Positions 13,486 through 27,253 are shown, counted from the first letter of the stretch. The stretch is 64,000 bases of DNA from Ecdyonurus torrentis (GCA_949318235.1 OX439127.1:17605673-17669672); one strand, 5' to 3'. Numbers and translations: made by a program. Notes: generated from the sequence alone by a model not told the origin.

Positions 13486-13835
13486 TTATATCGTGTAAAA
13501 ATCGAAAGTGTGATCACAGTGTTTCGTAAATAATTTTTTTCGTGTAATTTTTCCTTGTTTCTGTAAAGAAAAGTGCAAGTGTCCTCGGTGAAAAATACTC
13601 CAAGCAAACTCCCTGGTAGTTTGATGATGACGCGGCCTTCATATCGATCCTCTTATGCTTTCTGGTGTGGCTGTACTGCGTGCATGGTTATATGCCTTGG
13701 CTTGCCTGCCTGTTACTGCACACTCGCACTTTGGCGCCTCTTCGTCTGCCCCGCAACCCTCTAACTACACAAGTAGCCTCATTTTACCACCACCTCTGAC
13801 ACCCTCCATAGCGCTAGCGCATTACCACGGAGAGG

Positions 13836-13840
<5 letters not shown>
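13486..13840 (+). other. GC-enriched exon-like island (candidate 5' exon)
   Basis: This unique stretch is clearly less AT-rich than its surroundings. The first part (13486-13620) reads like a 5' UTR, with GTG-rich sequence and no long frames. Two overlapping frames follow. One starts with ATG at 13655 (MLSGVAVLRAWLYALACLPV, then TAHSH) and looks like a signal peptide followed by a Ser/Pro-rich stretch, but it runs into the GA microsatellite. Another, from about 13624, is Cys-rich and stops at 13764. Neither matches a family I know, and no strong splice donor is evident. It could be a first exon, a promoter or a degraded repeat. Confidence 0.25.

Positions 13841-13904
<64 letters not shown>
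13841..13904. repeat. (GA)32 microsatellite
   Basis: Pure GA tract of 64 bp at the 3' edge of the GC-enriched island. Confidence 0.97.
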
Positions 13905-13908
<4 letters not shown>

Positions 13909-15659
13909 ATTCCCATCGTTATCTCAAACTCTGATAACCAAAAACTCCAGTCGAGGGGATTCCAAAAATATAATGATTTGGCCCATTTAAGAAAAAATGA
14001 AATTAATTTTACAAGAAAATCAAAACAAAACACTGAAACATTATTAGAATAATTAATAAAACAATAACCAATGATACAATAATGACTAATGACATAGTAA
14101 AGTATACTGTATTGAAAGAAAAAAAAATTAAAAACTCACATTAAATTTCCAATAAAAAAAAAAAAAAAAAAAACATGGCATAAGAAGTTGATTTTAGTGG
14201 TTGATGTTAATAAGATGAGTAGAGCTTCCTCAATGTACTGTACATAATCGACTCAAAAGTTGTACAAGAGATTGTGACGTCATACAATCAAAAGGAAGTT
14301 AAAGTCATGTCATAAGAGACGTTCTGTGTTTAGGGGCTATTAAATTGATGATGTTGGTGATTGAAAATCGAACCTTATACCGCGTGATCATTGATGCTAC
14401 TAAGTGTTGATCAATCTATTTTGAGCTTCGTGACCAATTTACAAATACTATTATATAATAACGCGTTTTATGTACGTATGCTTACAAGTTAGTATAATAT
14501 ATTCATATGAAAAATGAGGTCCACTGTGTAACTTAAATATGGTGTTAAAAAAAAAAAAAAAAAAAAAAAAGGAAAATACCATTACAAATATAACTTTATA
14601 CAAAAAGTGTAATCATATAAAAATATGAGCTTGAAATTGACAGTATTCTCTCTCTCTCTCTCTCTTTCTCTCTCGTATACCTTTGGCAACATCGATAAAT
14701 TGAGATCTTTTATTATATATATAAGAACATGAGAAACTCTAGAAATTCTATACTTTTTGATCTGTTGATATCGCAGTTACCACATCAGTTTTAAAGCAGA
14801 ACAAATTACCCATATCTAAGTTTAAAACTGTGATATATTTGCTTCTTATATATAACGTTCTTATATGTATCTTATACTGTACCTGTATTTTATATAGAAT
14901 ATCCTTAATAGATAAGAATATCTATCTTTAAGTATTTAATACATTATTAAAAACATTCTTTAATGTTTTAGCACAGAAAGAAAATAAGTGAGAGACAAAT
15001 GTGAATTCAAGTGCAAAATCATTTCCAATTTATAATAAACCGTTCGTATATCTATAATAAAAAGAAGGTGGAAAAAAAACGTATATAACTGTACAAAAAA
15101 AAAGAAGTAATAGTGCTTAATGATTTTTACTTCACCACTTAAAAATAAGGTGTTGTAAGTGTAGAATTTTATTTCTTGTCATTACCTATATGTGTATGAG
15201 TAACCTATTGTACAATATCTTTCATGCATATTGTTATAAACTGTTTTACTTAATGCAAACCATCAAACGCGACGAGCCATCATTTTACTGTTTATTCTCA
15301 CACCTATGTAATAAAGAAATAAATATATTGTGCGTAACACATATATAGAATAACAAAATATATGTATTATATACCGTTATAAATATGCATGCAAATGCAA
15401 ACATGTAAAGAAAAATAATGTTTGCTTATGTCATACCCTAATTTTGTAAGTCACTGTACTCAAGAAAATACTCTCTCCCGTTTATTTGAATATTTTTTAC
15501 TGTCATATTGTAACATTATTATTACTTTATATTTAAATGAGAACTATACTTATTGATATTAAATATAAGATAAAGAAAAACTGTAGTTTTCAGTATGGTA
15601 TTGGTTGATATAGCTTCCAAAATTATTTTATTATCATATTTGCCCCCCCTCCCCCCCAC

Positions 15660-15664
<5 letters not shown>
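13905..15664. other. Non-coding AT-rich interval
   Basis: No gene seen. Poly(A) runs lie at 14152-14173 and 14546-14570, and a CT tract at about 14648-14674. A somewhat more complex stretch at 14180-14420 contains TGACGTCA (about 14276) but no frame. Confidence 0.55.

Positions 15665-15726
<62 letters not shown>
15665..15726. repeat. (GA)31 microsatellite
   Basis: 62-bp GA tract preceded by a C-rich run (15642-15658). Confidence 0.97.
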
Positions 15727-15730
<4 letters not shown>

Positions 15731-18700
15731 TTTGCAATTTTTCTTGGCCACTACACTCGTGGTAAGTAAATTATCACATTAAGCACGGGACGAATATATT
15801 ATAAACAGCTTACTATATATAAATTAATACACAATCTTACTCGTCAGACACACACACACATTTTTTTAAATAAAAATTGTATGAATTATTAAACGTCAAC
15901 TTGCCATTAATTACACAAACCTCAAGGTAAATAAATTTTTTAGATAAAAGAAGAAAAAAAAATTATAATTATATAAAAAGTGAACGACAATGGGAAGAAA
16001 TATTCTCTATGTTAATTCTAGGAGTTATCTTTATTAAGCAGGTAACTTTTAATAAACTCTCTTCTATATTATATAAAACTTCAATTTTAATATCATCTGA
16101 TTTTCAAAAGTTATTTTTAACAAAAAAAGAAAAAAAAATCATAGAAAATTCCTTGACATTTTATATTAAAAACTTTTCTTTGCTATTATTTCATTTTAAA
16201 TCTTTCTACGCATGTAAATTTCTAATCTCCAGGCTTTTAATTACTTTCTGTAATTTTACTAAAGTCCATTAAAATTATAATTACTTTGTATATTGCTTCA
16301 TTTTCTTTACTCCCCCCACCCCCTTTTTTAAAGATACTTATACGCTTTATATATAAACATATGTATATTATTATATATAAATATAAAAGTTCAATAGACT
16401 CTTGAACTTCGGTAAGCTAAAAGAATAAAACAATGAACGTGAAAAAAAAAAAAAAAAAAAAAAAAAATTGTCAATCGATGAAGTTGCAATATTGATTATT
16501 TTGTCTATAGCAAACGGAAATAAGGTTTCAAAATAAACGTCACCTTGTAATTTATGATTGCTATTTCGTTGCGTCACGTCTGAAACAATGATGCTTATAT
16601 TGTCTGAAGAAATAATGAAAAGCGTTTTAAACATACATAACTTATTATTATTATTATTTTTTTTACAATAATAATTGTTTCTACGTATATATAATCCAAA
16701 AAACGAGTAATTTAATACTGTATAAAATATTGCAGGAAGGTACACAGAAACATATTTCCGAGCATGAAAGTTTTATTATATATAATAATAATAATAATGT
16801 AAATCCTGTATACTGCTGTATAAAAAAGTAAACAAAAAAAAATTAAAGGAAAAACAAATTAAAACTCGTAACATGCAGTTGGTTTTAATCTGATTTATAA
16901 ATGAACTCAAAAAATTAACACAAAAAAAAAAAAAAAAAAGTTACCATGTTAAATGTGATGAGATGAAATACGACAACTTTTTCTGTTCATGATAAATGAT
17001 AAAAATCCATGCAGCTATTTTATTATTATTATTATTTTTGGTGTATGAATTTGAGCGAATAAATCAGTGTGTTGATTATAGGTTTTGTATAATAAGATGC
17101 AGTGAAAATTCATTATTTTTATAGTTTATGCTCAAATATTCTGCTCAATATTTTTTTCCTGAATAATTATAATAAATTATATAAAAATTACCATATAATA
17201 AGACATTATGTTATTTCTATTGAAAAATCTATTGAAAATTTTGTAGGTTGTCCACGTAGTTTTTTTTTATTATTATTATTTTCTCGTAAAATTCAGCAAT
17301 ATAATTTTTATTTTTTTTTATATATGATATATACTTATTTTTTGTTCATAAAAGTTATACTTAACTGCGCTCTTTTCAGGGGATTCCGTCGGATGGATAC
17401 AATTAAAATAGCTTTATACATTTTTATACTTAGTTTATCGTAACAATAAAAAAAAAATGAAACATGTCTCTTTTTATAAACGATGATAGATCATATTATG
17501 GTATACAATAAAGCTCTGCATGATCATTGATGATAATATTACTGGCCGAGTGACACGCGATGAACTTGTCACGTCATAATTCAATGTCACTTTTGCAATT
17601 TAAAAATTTACTTCTATGTATACTATGTCACTTTAACTTATTATTAACATAAAATGTATCATATTTAGTGTCTTCTATTTAATGGCTAGTTTTTTTTTTT
17701 TTTTTTTTTTTTTTGGCTTACAAACTAGTTTTATATAAATCGTCCAACTTTGTTTTTCAAACATATATAGCACATACATACAATTACACACACACACACG
17801 CATACACACGCACGCACACACACACACACACACATACACACACACAAATTATTTCAATCAAGAATTTCAATATAATATACTGTTAAAATAATCCATTTCA
17901 TAAAACATTTCAAATATATAGTTCGATACATAAAAATTGTGTAAAAATATTTTCTTCTCTCCGTCTATTTTGCAAAAACTATAAAAAAGATTCCAAATCT
18001 AATTTAATTTGAAAACATATTTTCCACGAAACACTCTTTATTGCGTATATGGTGATGCTAAACATAAGTTGTAAAGTTTTAAATCATAAATCTTTGATAC
18101 TTGAAAACTGACAATGTTTGTCCTATTAAGTTTTCAGTAGATAACAGAGAGAACAAAACTATTTCTAAATAATACAAATGATAATTTATCTCAAGACGAT
18201 ACAATAATACTATATAGTATTAATAAGAAATCAATTTAGAAGAAGAAAACATCAGTATTTTATATATTAAAGAAAGATACAAATACATTTCTTTCAATTT
18301 GTTAAAGTAACATAATATATTGACGAAAGTATATTAATATATGTCTTGTCGTATATAAGTATAATAGTATATATATATATATATATATAATATATATTAT
18401 AAATAAACTCCTTGATACCAGAATATTAAACTATAATTATATAATCTTCATATAAGGGAAAATGTCATCGCTATATCAAAATCAGATACGTCATTCATTG
18501 CCAACGTGATCTCGTTATAATATTATATATTATTAGATCTAGGTAGAAATTTATAAAATGCTATTTGAAAGGCTATAATTATAATATGATCTCCGGATCT
18601 GTCTGTATACTTATCTATCTATATACATATATTGGCATGAATGACATTTACAAACAAAATCATCAGATAATAATCTATATACTGATGTTAAATAACATAT

Positions 18701-20306
18701 TTTATTGAAATTCCAATTTAGAAATTGATATAAAACTTTTTTTTGGGGGAGATAGTAACAGAGAGAAAGGATGAAAGAGAGAAAGAAAGAAAGAGAGAGA
18801 GAGAAGTTTTTCTTTTTTTAATCAAGAAGAAAAGAGCAATCTAAATTTATTTGAGGTTGCAAAAAAAATACATAAAAAAAAAAGGTTTCGTATATAGCAT
18901 GTATGAGGAAATTTATTTTTCTTTCCAACAATAGCTTAACAAGTTGAATGTAATGTGGATCTTTATTGAAAGGATATATATAAAAAAAAAAGCTCTTTTT
19001 GTAACATTTTTATAAAAACGTTTAAGTTTTAACATTATATTGTACGTTTTTTTAAAGGAACAAAGTAAAGCTTTTTTTTTTTATGTATAATGTTGTATAT
19101 TATAAGACGTTTATGTTTATATTAATTTATAATAAGTATAATATATATAATATAAAAAACTTTTTGAAATAATTTTTTTTTGTAATTTTTATTGTGACAT
19201 GAGTAAGTGTGAATTTTAAAGTGATGAATTACAAAAGAAAAGATAAGTAACTATTTGTATATGAAATCTTAAATAATAATAATAATATATAACAAGATTT
19301 TTTTTTTTACATAACTGAACACACGTTTTGGTTTTTATATTTAATAATGAGTGTAACTTTTAAAATAAAAGTGTATAATATAGAGTTTAGAGTAAGTAGT
19401 AAAACTTTTCATAATATATTTTTTTGAAGTTTATTTGATATTTTTATATCGCCGGCATCGTATGATGTTTCTTGATTATAATGAAGAATTCTTGTTTAAA
19501 GGTTGTTTAAAAATAAGCAACTTTTTTTTTTCTTCTTCTTATTTATTTTTATTTATTTTTTTTGTTGATGGATGACTTGACGAACAATATGGCAACAAAG
19601 CGAAAAGAGACGTTCAGTATAACATTCAGTTGAGTTTTGGAGACGTTTTTACTGTCATTCTTTGTCAAACCTGTTCCCATGGGTTGCTATATACTATTTT
19701 ACTGTGTGTCTGTATGTGTGTGTGTGTGCCACTCATAAGGGCTGGAAAGAATGACGTGAGGCGAAAATCTTTTAATCATTCTATATTATAACTCTCTCAC
19801 TATCTAGACATAATAATAAATAATAATAGTTTATATAAAAAAAGAAAGAAAAAAAAAGTTGAATAAAAAAGAAATTCGTAGAAAACAAAAGAGAATTACA
19901 AAAATGTCGTCTAAAAATTAATTAGTGATATATTAAACAGTACTTGACAATTTTATATAATAAGAGATATAACAACATTTGTTTTTTTCTAGACCTTAAG
20001 TTAAAAAAATTAATTTTAAATACAATGAGACTAAAGAACTAATCTTAATGTACAGACCGCACAAGATTTACACATAATACGTGCTTCAGTTTACATCAGT
20101 ATAAATGTGCAACTTGAGAAAGAAAGAAAAAAAAAAAAAAGAAAAGAACAAAAAGGTTTCAAGCTGGGAGATTTAATTACTATTTCTATATAACAAAACA
20201 TATCAAAACTGTTAAATAATGTATAATCTCTAGAAATTAAATATAAAGTTAAATGCTTAGAGTAAATTGCGATTAGTTTTATCATAATTAGTTTTATATA
20301 TATATA
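15727..20306. other. Non-coding AT-rich interval, 4.6 kb
   Basis: No coding sequence supported. It holds poly(A)/poly(T) runs (16442-16467, 16922-16939, 17689-17714), a CA-rich tract (about 17788-17846), a TA tract (18369-18388) and a GA-rich patch (18760-18803). Short open frames here are AT-rich and lack domains. Confidence 0.55.
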
Positions 20307-20824
20307 CAGTGGCGTATGCAGGATTTTGTGACAGGGGGGGGGGTCCAAGGCTAACCCTCCATTGAGGGGGGTGCAGGGGGAGGGGACACCCCCCTGCCGG
20401 GGGTGCGGGGGTGTCCCCCGTAAATTTTTTTGAAATTTAAGTTCAAAAATACACGATTTGGTGCGATATTGTCAAAACCAAAAATTGATTACATCAATTT
20501 TATTGTTTTGTTGTTATCTTATTTTAAGTTTGGAGATTATTTGTACCTATATCATTTCTTGTATTCGGGGGTTGAAACGTAGCTTATATAAATTCTTAGG
20601 TATAATCTATGCTTGGCTCTATTTGGTATATTCTGGGAACCCTCAATAGGAATTATGCTTATATGGTTATAGGAATTGCATGAATGAATAGATTAAACTA
20701 GATTTTAACTAGATTTTAACTAGAATTATACGTGCTTCGTTCCCTCATAAGAAAGCATTGTTAAAAAAAAGACATAGGAACACAAAATCGTCTGCTAGTA
20801 CTTTGTTAGTATTTTGTGCTCTCC

Positions 20825-20855
<31 letters not shown>

Positions 20856-21573
20856 CTTCCACTAAACGCCTTACAAGTTGTCTACTACTTCTTATTCATT
20901 TTATACGTCTTAAATTTACACAATTTTTTTGAAAGACGAAACTTTTACTTAAATTCTAATAACCTTTTTGCTGTAATATTTTGTTTATTAACAAAAATGT
21001 AAATTGCAATACAAAAAAAAATATAGTTTTTTTTCAGTGGATAAAAATGCGACTAATACAGTATATAGATTCTAAAGATAAATGTATAGTCATTTAATTT
21101 GAAATTTAAGTATAAGAGTAATAGTATGACAGACAGTTCGATCAGTTTTATATTTTAATCATCGAAACTTTTTGCTCTAATAAAAGCAAGAAACAAGTAG
21201 GAAAATATTTCTCTGTTTAGTTAAGAAACTAAACGATTTTTTAAAATAAAATATTGGACCTTATATATAGTACAATATAACACAAGATATGACAAGTAGA
21301 TACAACGGGTATGACTTAATATAAAATAAAAGAGAGGCGACTTATAGTTGGTATAACTCTCATTTTAGCTACAGAGAAAAATTTTTGAATAACTTATGAA
21401 ATTTCATCTATTTTTAACACTTTAAGAGCTTATTAATGAAATATCAGTTCCAACAAAAAAATTAACTTCAAAGTTTTTTAATTTTAAAATGTCAAATTTT
21501 TTGCCCTTCTCAGACCTGACGGGGGGGGGGGGGGGTCCGGACCCCTAACCACCCCCCCGTAAATACGCTAATA
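20307..21573. mobile_element. Degenerate TIR element (hAT-like ends)
   Basis: The left end reads CAGTGGCGTATGCAGGATTT followed by a G-rich run. The right end, read inward, is TATTAGCGTATTTACGG followed by GGGGGGTGG. The shared core GCGTAT and the G-rich subterminal blocks (20334-20420 and 21520-21558) form imperfect inverted ends. CAGTGGCGTA is a common hAT-type start. Flanks are TA-rich so a target duplication cannot be scored. No transposase frame inside; a non-autonomous, old copy. Confidence 0.5.
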
Positions 21574-21976
21574 TATTATATATATATATTACACAACATT
21601 TTTATGAAGACATTTATTTACTCTGATTTTTGTGGTGGGAGCTGAAGTGTGATAGTTTCAGAATAATGAATCAATTCTATAACAAATTTTATGTTTATAC
21701 GTATACTGTATACAAATGTAAGTGGTTTTGATATATGTATTGTTTACATATGATATAAACGAATTTATGAAGGCAACAAAGTTTCATATTATATTGAAAT
21801 ATACATCCGCAGTAATTTCGGATAAAGAGAAAAAAAAAAATTCCATTATCAAATATGTATGATCTGTAATTTTTTTTTATGAATATTTTTACGTTGAAAG
21901 AACAATAATAATAATAATAAAAAAATGTACAAGTTGGTAAAAATTTGTTATCGTTGTTTATGGATGGTAATGATGT

Positions 21977-21984
21977 GATGTGAC
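21977..21984. repeat. 8-bp target duplication of the hAT element (left)
   Basis: GATGTGAC, repeated exactly at 23531-23538. Confidence 0.9.
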
Positions 21985-22009
21985 CAGTGTTGTAGTCGAT
22001 CGCCTTTTT

Positions 22010-22145
22010 TTCGATCCGATCACGATCCGATCAATTGAGATATAGCTCGATCCGATCTCGATTACGATCTTCAAAACTCGAGACTATCCGATCACAATCC
22101 GATCTGATCGACTATCATTTGATCGAAAATTTTCGATCGTTATCA
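22010..22145. repeat. hAT left subterminal repeats (GATCGGATCG-like)
   Basis: Many variants of CGATCCGATCACGATC and its complement. The right end has a matching block at 23370-23515. In hAT elements subterminal repeats bind transposase; that role is inferred here. Confidence 0.75.
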
Positions 22146-22191
22146 ATAATAAATGTAGGTATGTAAGAACTTGTAAATTATAATAATTATG

Positions 22192-22230
<39 letters not shown>

Positions 22231-22336
22231 AAATTATACTGTAATAATACATTATACTTAACAATAATTTTATATTCATATTTCCGTGCAATTTTTTTTT
22301 AATAATTAAATGTGTTACATAATTGTTAGTTCTTAC

Positions 22337-22510
22337 CTTTAGATGTTTTATTAGATTTGCTGCAACAGATTTAAAGGCTCTACGACGTTATTCGGTTTAT
22401 TTTTGCACGATAAATACAAACACTGAATACCAAGCTCTTTCCCACTTTTATCTTTTTTAGGAGCTCCAGTTACGTGATAAAATTCTTTTAAGCTATTATT
22501 TCACGGAAAA
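22337..22510 (-). pseudogene. Decayed hAT transposase first exon (BED zinc finger)
   Basis: On the minus strand a short stretch reads as a BED-type finger: VTGAPKKDKSGKELGIQCLY, then in a shifted frame FKSVAANLIKHLK, matching the usual N-L-x-x-H-L end of BED fingers. The expected Cys-x2-Cys pair is only partly kept and a frameshift separates the two parts. The exon ends AAG followed by GTAAGA at 22336-22332, a good donor, so the ancestral transposase gene was spliced. BED fingers bind DNA in hAT transposases. No DDE/RNase H-like catalytic part was recognised in the rest of the element. Confidence 0.5.
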
Positions 22511-23530
22511 AAAATTGTCACCCAAATTATCCTTTAATTAATATTATAAATTATAATATATTAACGTTTATGAATATGTAAAAAAAAATAAAATAAAAAA
22601 TACACTTTTGCCTGCTTTCTTATCTCGTGACACCTGCGAGAACGTACAGTCCAAATTACTGGTGTCTGGATGGAGGTCCAAAAAATTATCCTATGTACAG
22701 TACTGTGTGTCTTCATCCCCACTAATCAAAGCAACCCCCTCGTGTTTATTTCAGGAAAATTTCCCCTCACCGCGCGGTTTTTTAATACATCAAAATTTCG
22801 TGGAAAAAATCATTAGTGTAAAAAGCACTTAAAATTTTTCGATTGGTTATAAAGTCACCTCTAAAACTCATACAAGAAATGTATTGTGTTAAAATAAAAT
22901 TGACAATCTTTCAATGCAGAAAAAAATTCTGTTACTTGAATACATGAACAAAATAATACGTCAAGAATTCATTTTAAACAAAACTTATTTACCGCCTTTA
23001 ATGTCATGTCAAAAAAAAAAAAAAAAAATGGTGACACAGACACACTATTGATATAATAATTTCTTTCCTAGAAAGCCTAAAAGCTTATATAGCTCAGAGT
23101 CAGGTATTTGCTATTTTTCTTTTATTTCTTTCATTTTTGCTTTCTTTGTTTTGTTTTGCGATGCCTTTTAGCTAAAGTAGATAACATCTCAATATCTACC
23201 TAGCAGCTGCTAGCAGAGTACTGCCTGTACTGTCTTTTAAACTCTTTTCTATTTTGGACTTTGACTTTTTGCTTTATTATATGAATAAAAAAAGGGAGGG
23301 GAAAAAAAAAGAAGACAAAAAGAAAGAAAAAAATACCTATATGGTTGTAAAAACTAAAGTATGAAACATGATGATCGGATCGAAAAAACGTTCGATCACA
23401 GCCCTAAATGTGATCGAAATCCGATCACAATCATTTTTTTATAAAATGGGTCGATCCGATCACGATCTGATCAAATGATCGTGATCAGATCGTGATCGGA
23501 TCGAAATTTGATCGATCGACTACAACACTG

Positions 23531-23538
23531 GATGTGAC
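23531..23538. repeat. 8-bp target duplication of the hAT element (right)
   Basis: GATGTGAC, identical to 21977-21984. Confidence 0.9.
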
Positions 23539-23794
23539 TGTTAATAACGAAGTGAGTGCGTTTACTTACAGCTCTCTCTCTATAACTGACATCCACTGGC
23601 AACCTGCCCTGTTACGTGCATCAGTCCTGTTCTCATGGCAAAATCCAAGCCTCTTTGCTTGTATTGCTTGCTATGAAACTTTTTGGCATTGTAAAACGAT
23701 CGAAGTAAGAAACCTTTGGACTTTTGCCAATCATAGTAAAACGTATATATATGAGAGTAAAAAGCATCATTGTGGCATTATGCTAAAGCTAAAC

Positions 23795-23796
<2 letters not shown>

Positions 23797-23867
<71 letters not shown>

Positions 23868-23884
23868 TCTCTTTCTCTTTCTCT
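23797..23884. repeat. (CT)32 plus (TTTCTC)n microsatellite
   Basis: CT tract that changes into TTTCTC units at 23861. Confidence 0.97.
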
Positions 23885-24270
23885 GATATAAATAATTATG
23901 TTGTATCATATGTCATAATAATACTTTCTGTGTTTTGTTTCACTATATACCGCAGACAGGCGAGTAAGTGCTTTGTGAGTATACATGCTGTAACATTCTA
24001 CAAATTATATAATTTAATTCATTTCTCTCTCTCTCTCTTTCTCTCGTATAATATAACATTCTGTTCATAATTTTTAATTTAACCTTTTTATCTAAATAAA
24101 AAATCTAACATTAACAAAGTGATATTCGTAATCAAATTACGGAACTCTATTTTTGTCTCTCTGTCTTTTTTTGAAATTTAAATTATTTTGAATAGTGGTT
24201 CTGTTTTTTTTTTATTGATTTATGTTATATTTATTTATTTTGCAAATATATGAAAAAGTGTTCTATTTTG

Positions 24271-24272
<2 letters not shown>

Positions 24273-24324
<52 letters not shown>
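24273..24324. repeat. (GA)26 microsatellite
   Basis: Pure GA tract of 52 bp. Confidence 0.97.
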
Positions 24325-24327
<3 letters not shown>

Positions 24328-25066
24328 GCTCTTTCATGCACAATGTATTTGAATTTTCTATATCGATGCAGCAATCCAATTATATGTTTTTAAATGGAAA
24401 CTCTTTTAACAGAACGTTCCAAATATATATATGCACGTTACGACGGTAAAACTGTTTTGTTTTGATGAGATAGAAAAAAATTAATCACTTTTTTTTCAAT
24501 TATTATTATTTATTAATGTTTATTATTTTTGTTTATTTAGAACAAACTTTTCATTAGGCTTTTCTGTTCTCTGTTGTTTATTACCGGCGACTATGTCGGT
24601 CGTTATGTGAAACAATAACAAGCAAACTAATGATAAAACTGTATAGCACTATACTACATCTAAAGCGTTTTTAATAATACAACTTAAAATCCCAACACCG
24701 CATAAAATACATAATACAACAAAGTAAATAATTAATTATATATAGAGGCACAGCTTCTTTGGTTATTTTATATATATTATATTATATATATATATATTGT
24801 GCTTTGTATTAAAGTTTTAGCAGTCTACGGGGCAGTGTATATGCTATACATGAAACTTTTGCTATTTTCTTTGAATAAAATTAAACTTGAAATCTACTGT
24901 AACTTACGCAAGTTTTGCTATATTATATTCAAGGACCATAATACATTAACGTATATAATATTCACAGATAAAATTATATAATATACAAAATATGAAAACA
25001 TGGCAAAAGTTTGCTACAAGACATTGGTTGTAGATAGATATTATGTTTATAATTATTGAATATTAT

Positions 25067-25068
<2 letters not shown>

Positions 25069-25163
<95 letters not shown>
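25069..25163. repeat. (TA)47 microsatellite
   Basis: 95 bp of pure TA. Confidence 0.98.
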
Positions 25164-25165
<2 letters not shown>

Positions 25166-26036
25166 AAATAAAAAGTTTTCACAATGCTTAAATATTGTAT
25201 TATTGTATTTCAAATTTGAACATAAATTTAAATGAGCTATACACAGCCGAAGATTGCAGTATTACATTTTTAATTTATTATTTTTAATATTTTATTTCAA
25301 ATCAAGCATAATTATAATATATCGATGTGATAAGATAGTTTAATGTACAGTGATTAAATTATTTATGAAGTTAGAGGAAAAAAGAAAGTGAAAATAAATA
25401 AAATAAAGCTTGGTAGTCGGGCAACAATTACAAAAGCATTTTTTTCTTTAAAAATTAATATTTTTCATAAAATAATAAATGAATTAAATATTTCATAAAT
25501 CTTTGTTATATTAAAATAATATAGAAAACTCTTTGACGCTTTTCACTCTATAGACAAAGTATAGAAAATTCAATGAAAATGTTTAGCAAAAAGTTATATA
25601 TTATATAAGACTAGTTAATTAATGGTGGTTGCTTCAAAATCAATAGAAATGTTTGTTCTTATATTACAAAAGAACTTAAAAAGTACGTAATACCATGATT
25701 GAAAGACATTAACGATTTTAATCATCAGAATTGGCAGTTCTGATAAAACATTTTCATCACAATAAAAATAATGTAATTATATCAATACAATTTACAGAAA
25801 GTGAACGAGCTCTCTCTCTCTCTTCTTTTTTCTTTTTTAATTTCCCTTACACCTTCCATGCTTATTGAGCCCATCAAGTTGAATCCAATCTTGTCGCCTG
25901 GCGTTATTCCAGGATGTCTATATACTTCAACGATGTATCACCCTCTTTTTCGCACCCTGACACCCTTTCCTTGCCAAATTTCACATGTTCCAAACTCACA
26001 CACAGATATTTCTATATAGTTCTTTTTCTCTTTTTC

Positions 26037-26067
<31 letters not shown>

Positions 26068-27246
26068 CTAATACATCAAAGTTTTTGTTTTCGAACTGTT
26101 TTCCCCCCCTTATATGTAATGTAAGTACTTTATCTTTACCGGTCAAACTTATATAAAAGTTTTTTCAAAGAATGGGTGGTGTGTGTGTGTGTTTACCTTA
26201 ATTACTCTTTGGGTGTCATCAGTAAGCGGAAACACCTCCTACGGATACCTATAATATATGAATATACACTTTGCAACAAAAGAGCTTTACTTCTATTTTT
26301 AGACAATCATTCCTTATATAATAAGCATTAACTTTTAATTAATTACAAAAATTCGACCGTTAAAATAATTACTATTTTTATTCATTCTGACGTAAAATAT
26401 AATATAAAAATAAAGTATAACACAATAGAATTGTCACATAATAAGTTATATACAGTATATATACTCACATATAATTATATATAACTTATTTTTCCGCGAT
26501 GTTACTATATAATATAATAATCGCTATATTATTATTTAGAGATAACATAAAGCGGACACAGCATATTTTTATATTATATTATATAGAGACGGGAAAAGTA
26601 TAATTTATGAGACAGCAAGGTATTACACAATTTTATGTCGTAAATTTGTTGTATAGTTGTAAGTATCCCATCTTGACGTTGCTTGTTACGATGATCGAGA
26701 AGTTGAAATTAGTGCCACAACATATTTTCTTGTGTTGAGAATATAATTTTTTATTGTTGTTGTATATATAGCGTAATACTATAAAATATCATAATAACAT
26801 TTTCGATGTAAAAAATAAAAATAAACAATTTTCAATGGGAATATATGTATTCATATTCTCCTGTATAATTAATTTCATGCGATAAAATTTTAAATTTCCT
26901 GTAACATATAAAGATATTGGCAAAAAAAAATATATATATATTATTATGACAAACAAAAATGTAAAGTGACTGCATATAGATATATAAATTAACCCTCATA
27001 AAAATCGCATACATGTTATAATATAACAAAAGGTCAAAAAAATAAAATAATAAAAAATTATCTTTCTATTGTCTTGTATTAGGGCAGAGGGAAATGAAGG
27101 GTGCGTGGGTGAGTGGGGTGTTGATGGTTAGTGCAGTAGCCAATGTTTTGGGACTGTGGCATGGGTAGGGGTGCAGTGATCGATATTTCATATCACGACC
27201 CCCGAACACCCGCTAAGCCGACCGCTCGACGCGCTTTTACACAGAA

Positions 27247-27253
<7 letters not shown>

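Larger units (their letters stand above)
21985..23530. mobile_element. hAT-superfamily DNA transposon, 1546 bp, defective
   Basis: Terminal inverted repeats CAGTGTTGTAGTCGATCG at the left and CGATCGACTACAACACTG at the right are perfect over 18 bp. Both are flanked by the identical 8-bp GATGTGAC, the duplication length of hAT elements. Both subterminal regions (22010-22145 and 23370-23515) are packed with GATCGGATCG-like words in both orientations. The interior carries a decayed BED-finger exon on the minus strand (22337-22510) and a poly(A) run (22191-22228) but no catalytic domain. The copy is an internally deleted or decayed derivative. Confidence 0.9.

Noticed and set aside
14311..14400. 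T-loop-like sequence GGTTCGATTTT on the minus strand
   Set aside because: No matching acceptor stem, D arm or anticodon arm at tRNA spacing.
23492..24070. 192-codon open frame
   Set aside because: It begins inside the hAT end, crosses the target duplication and runs through a CT microsatellite, so it is not a gene.
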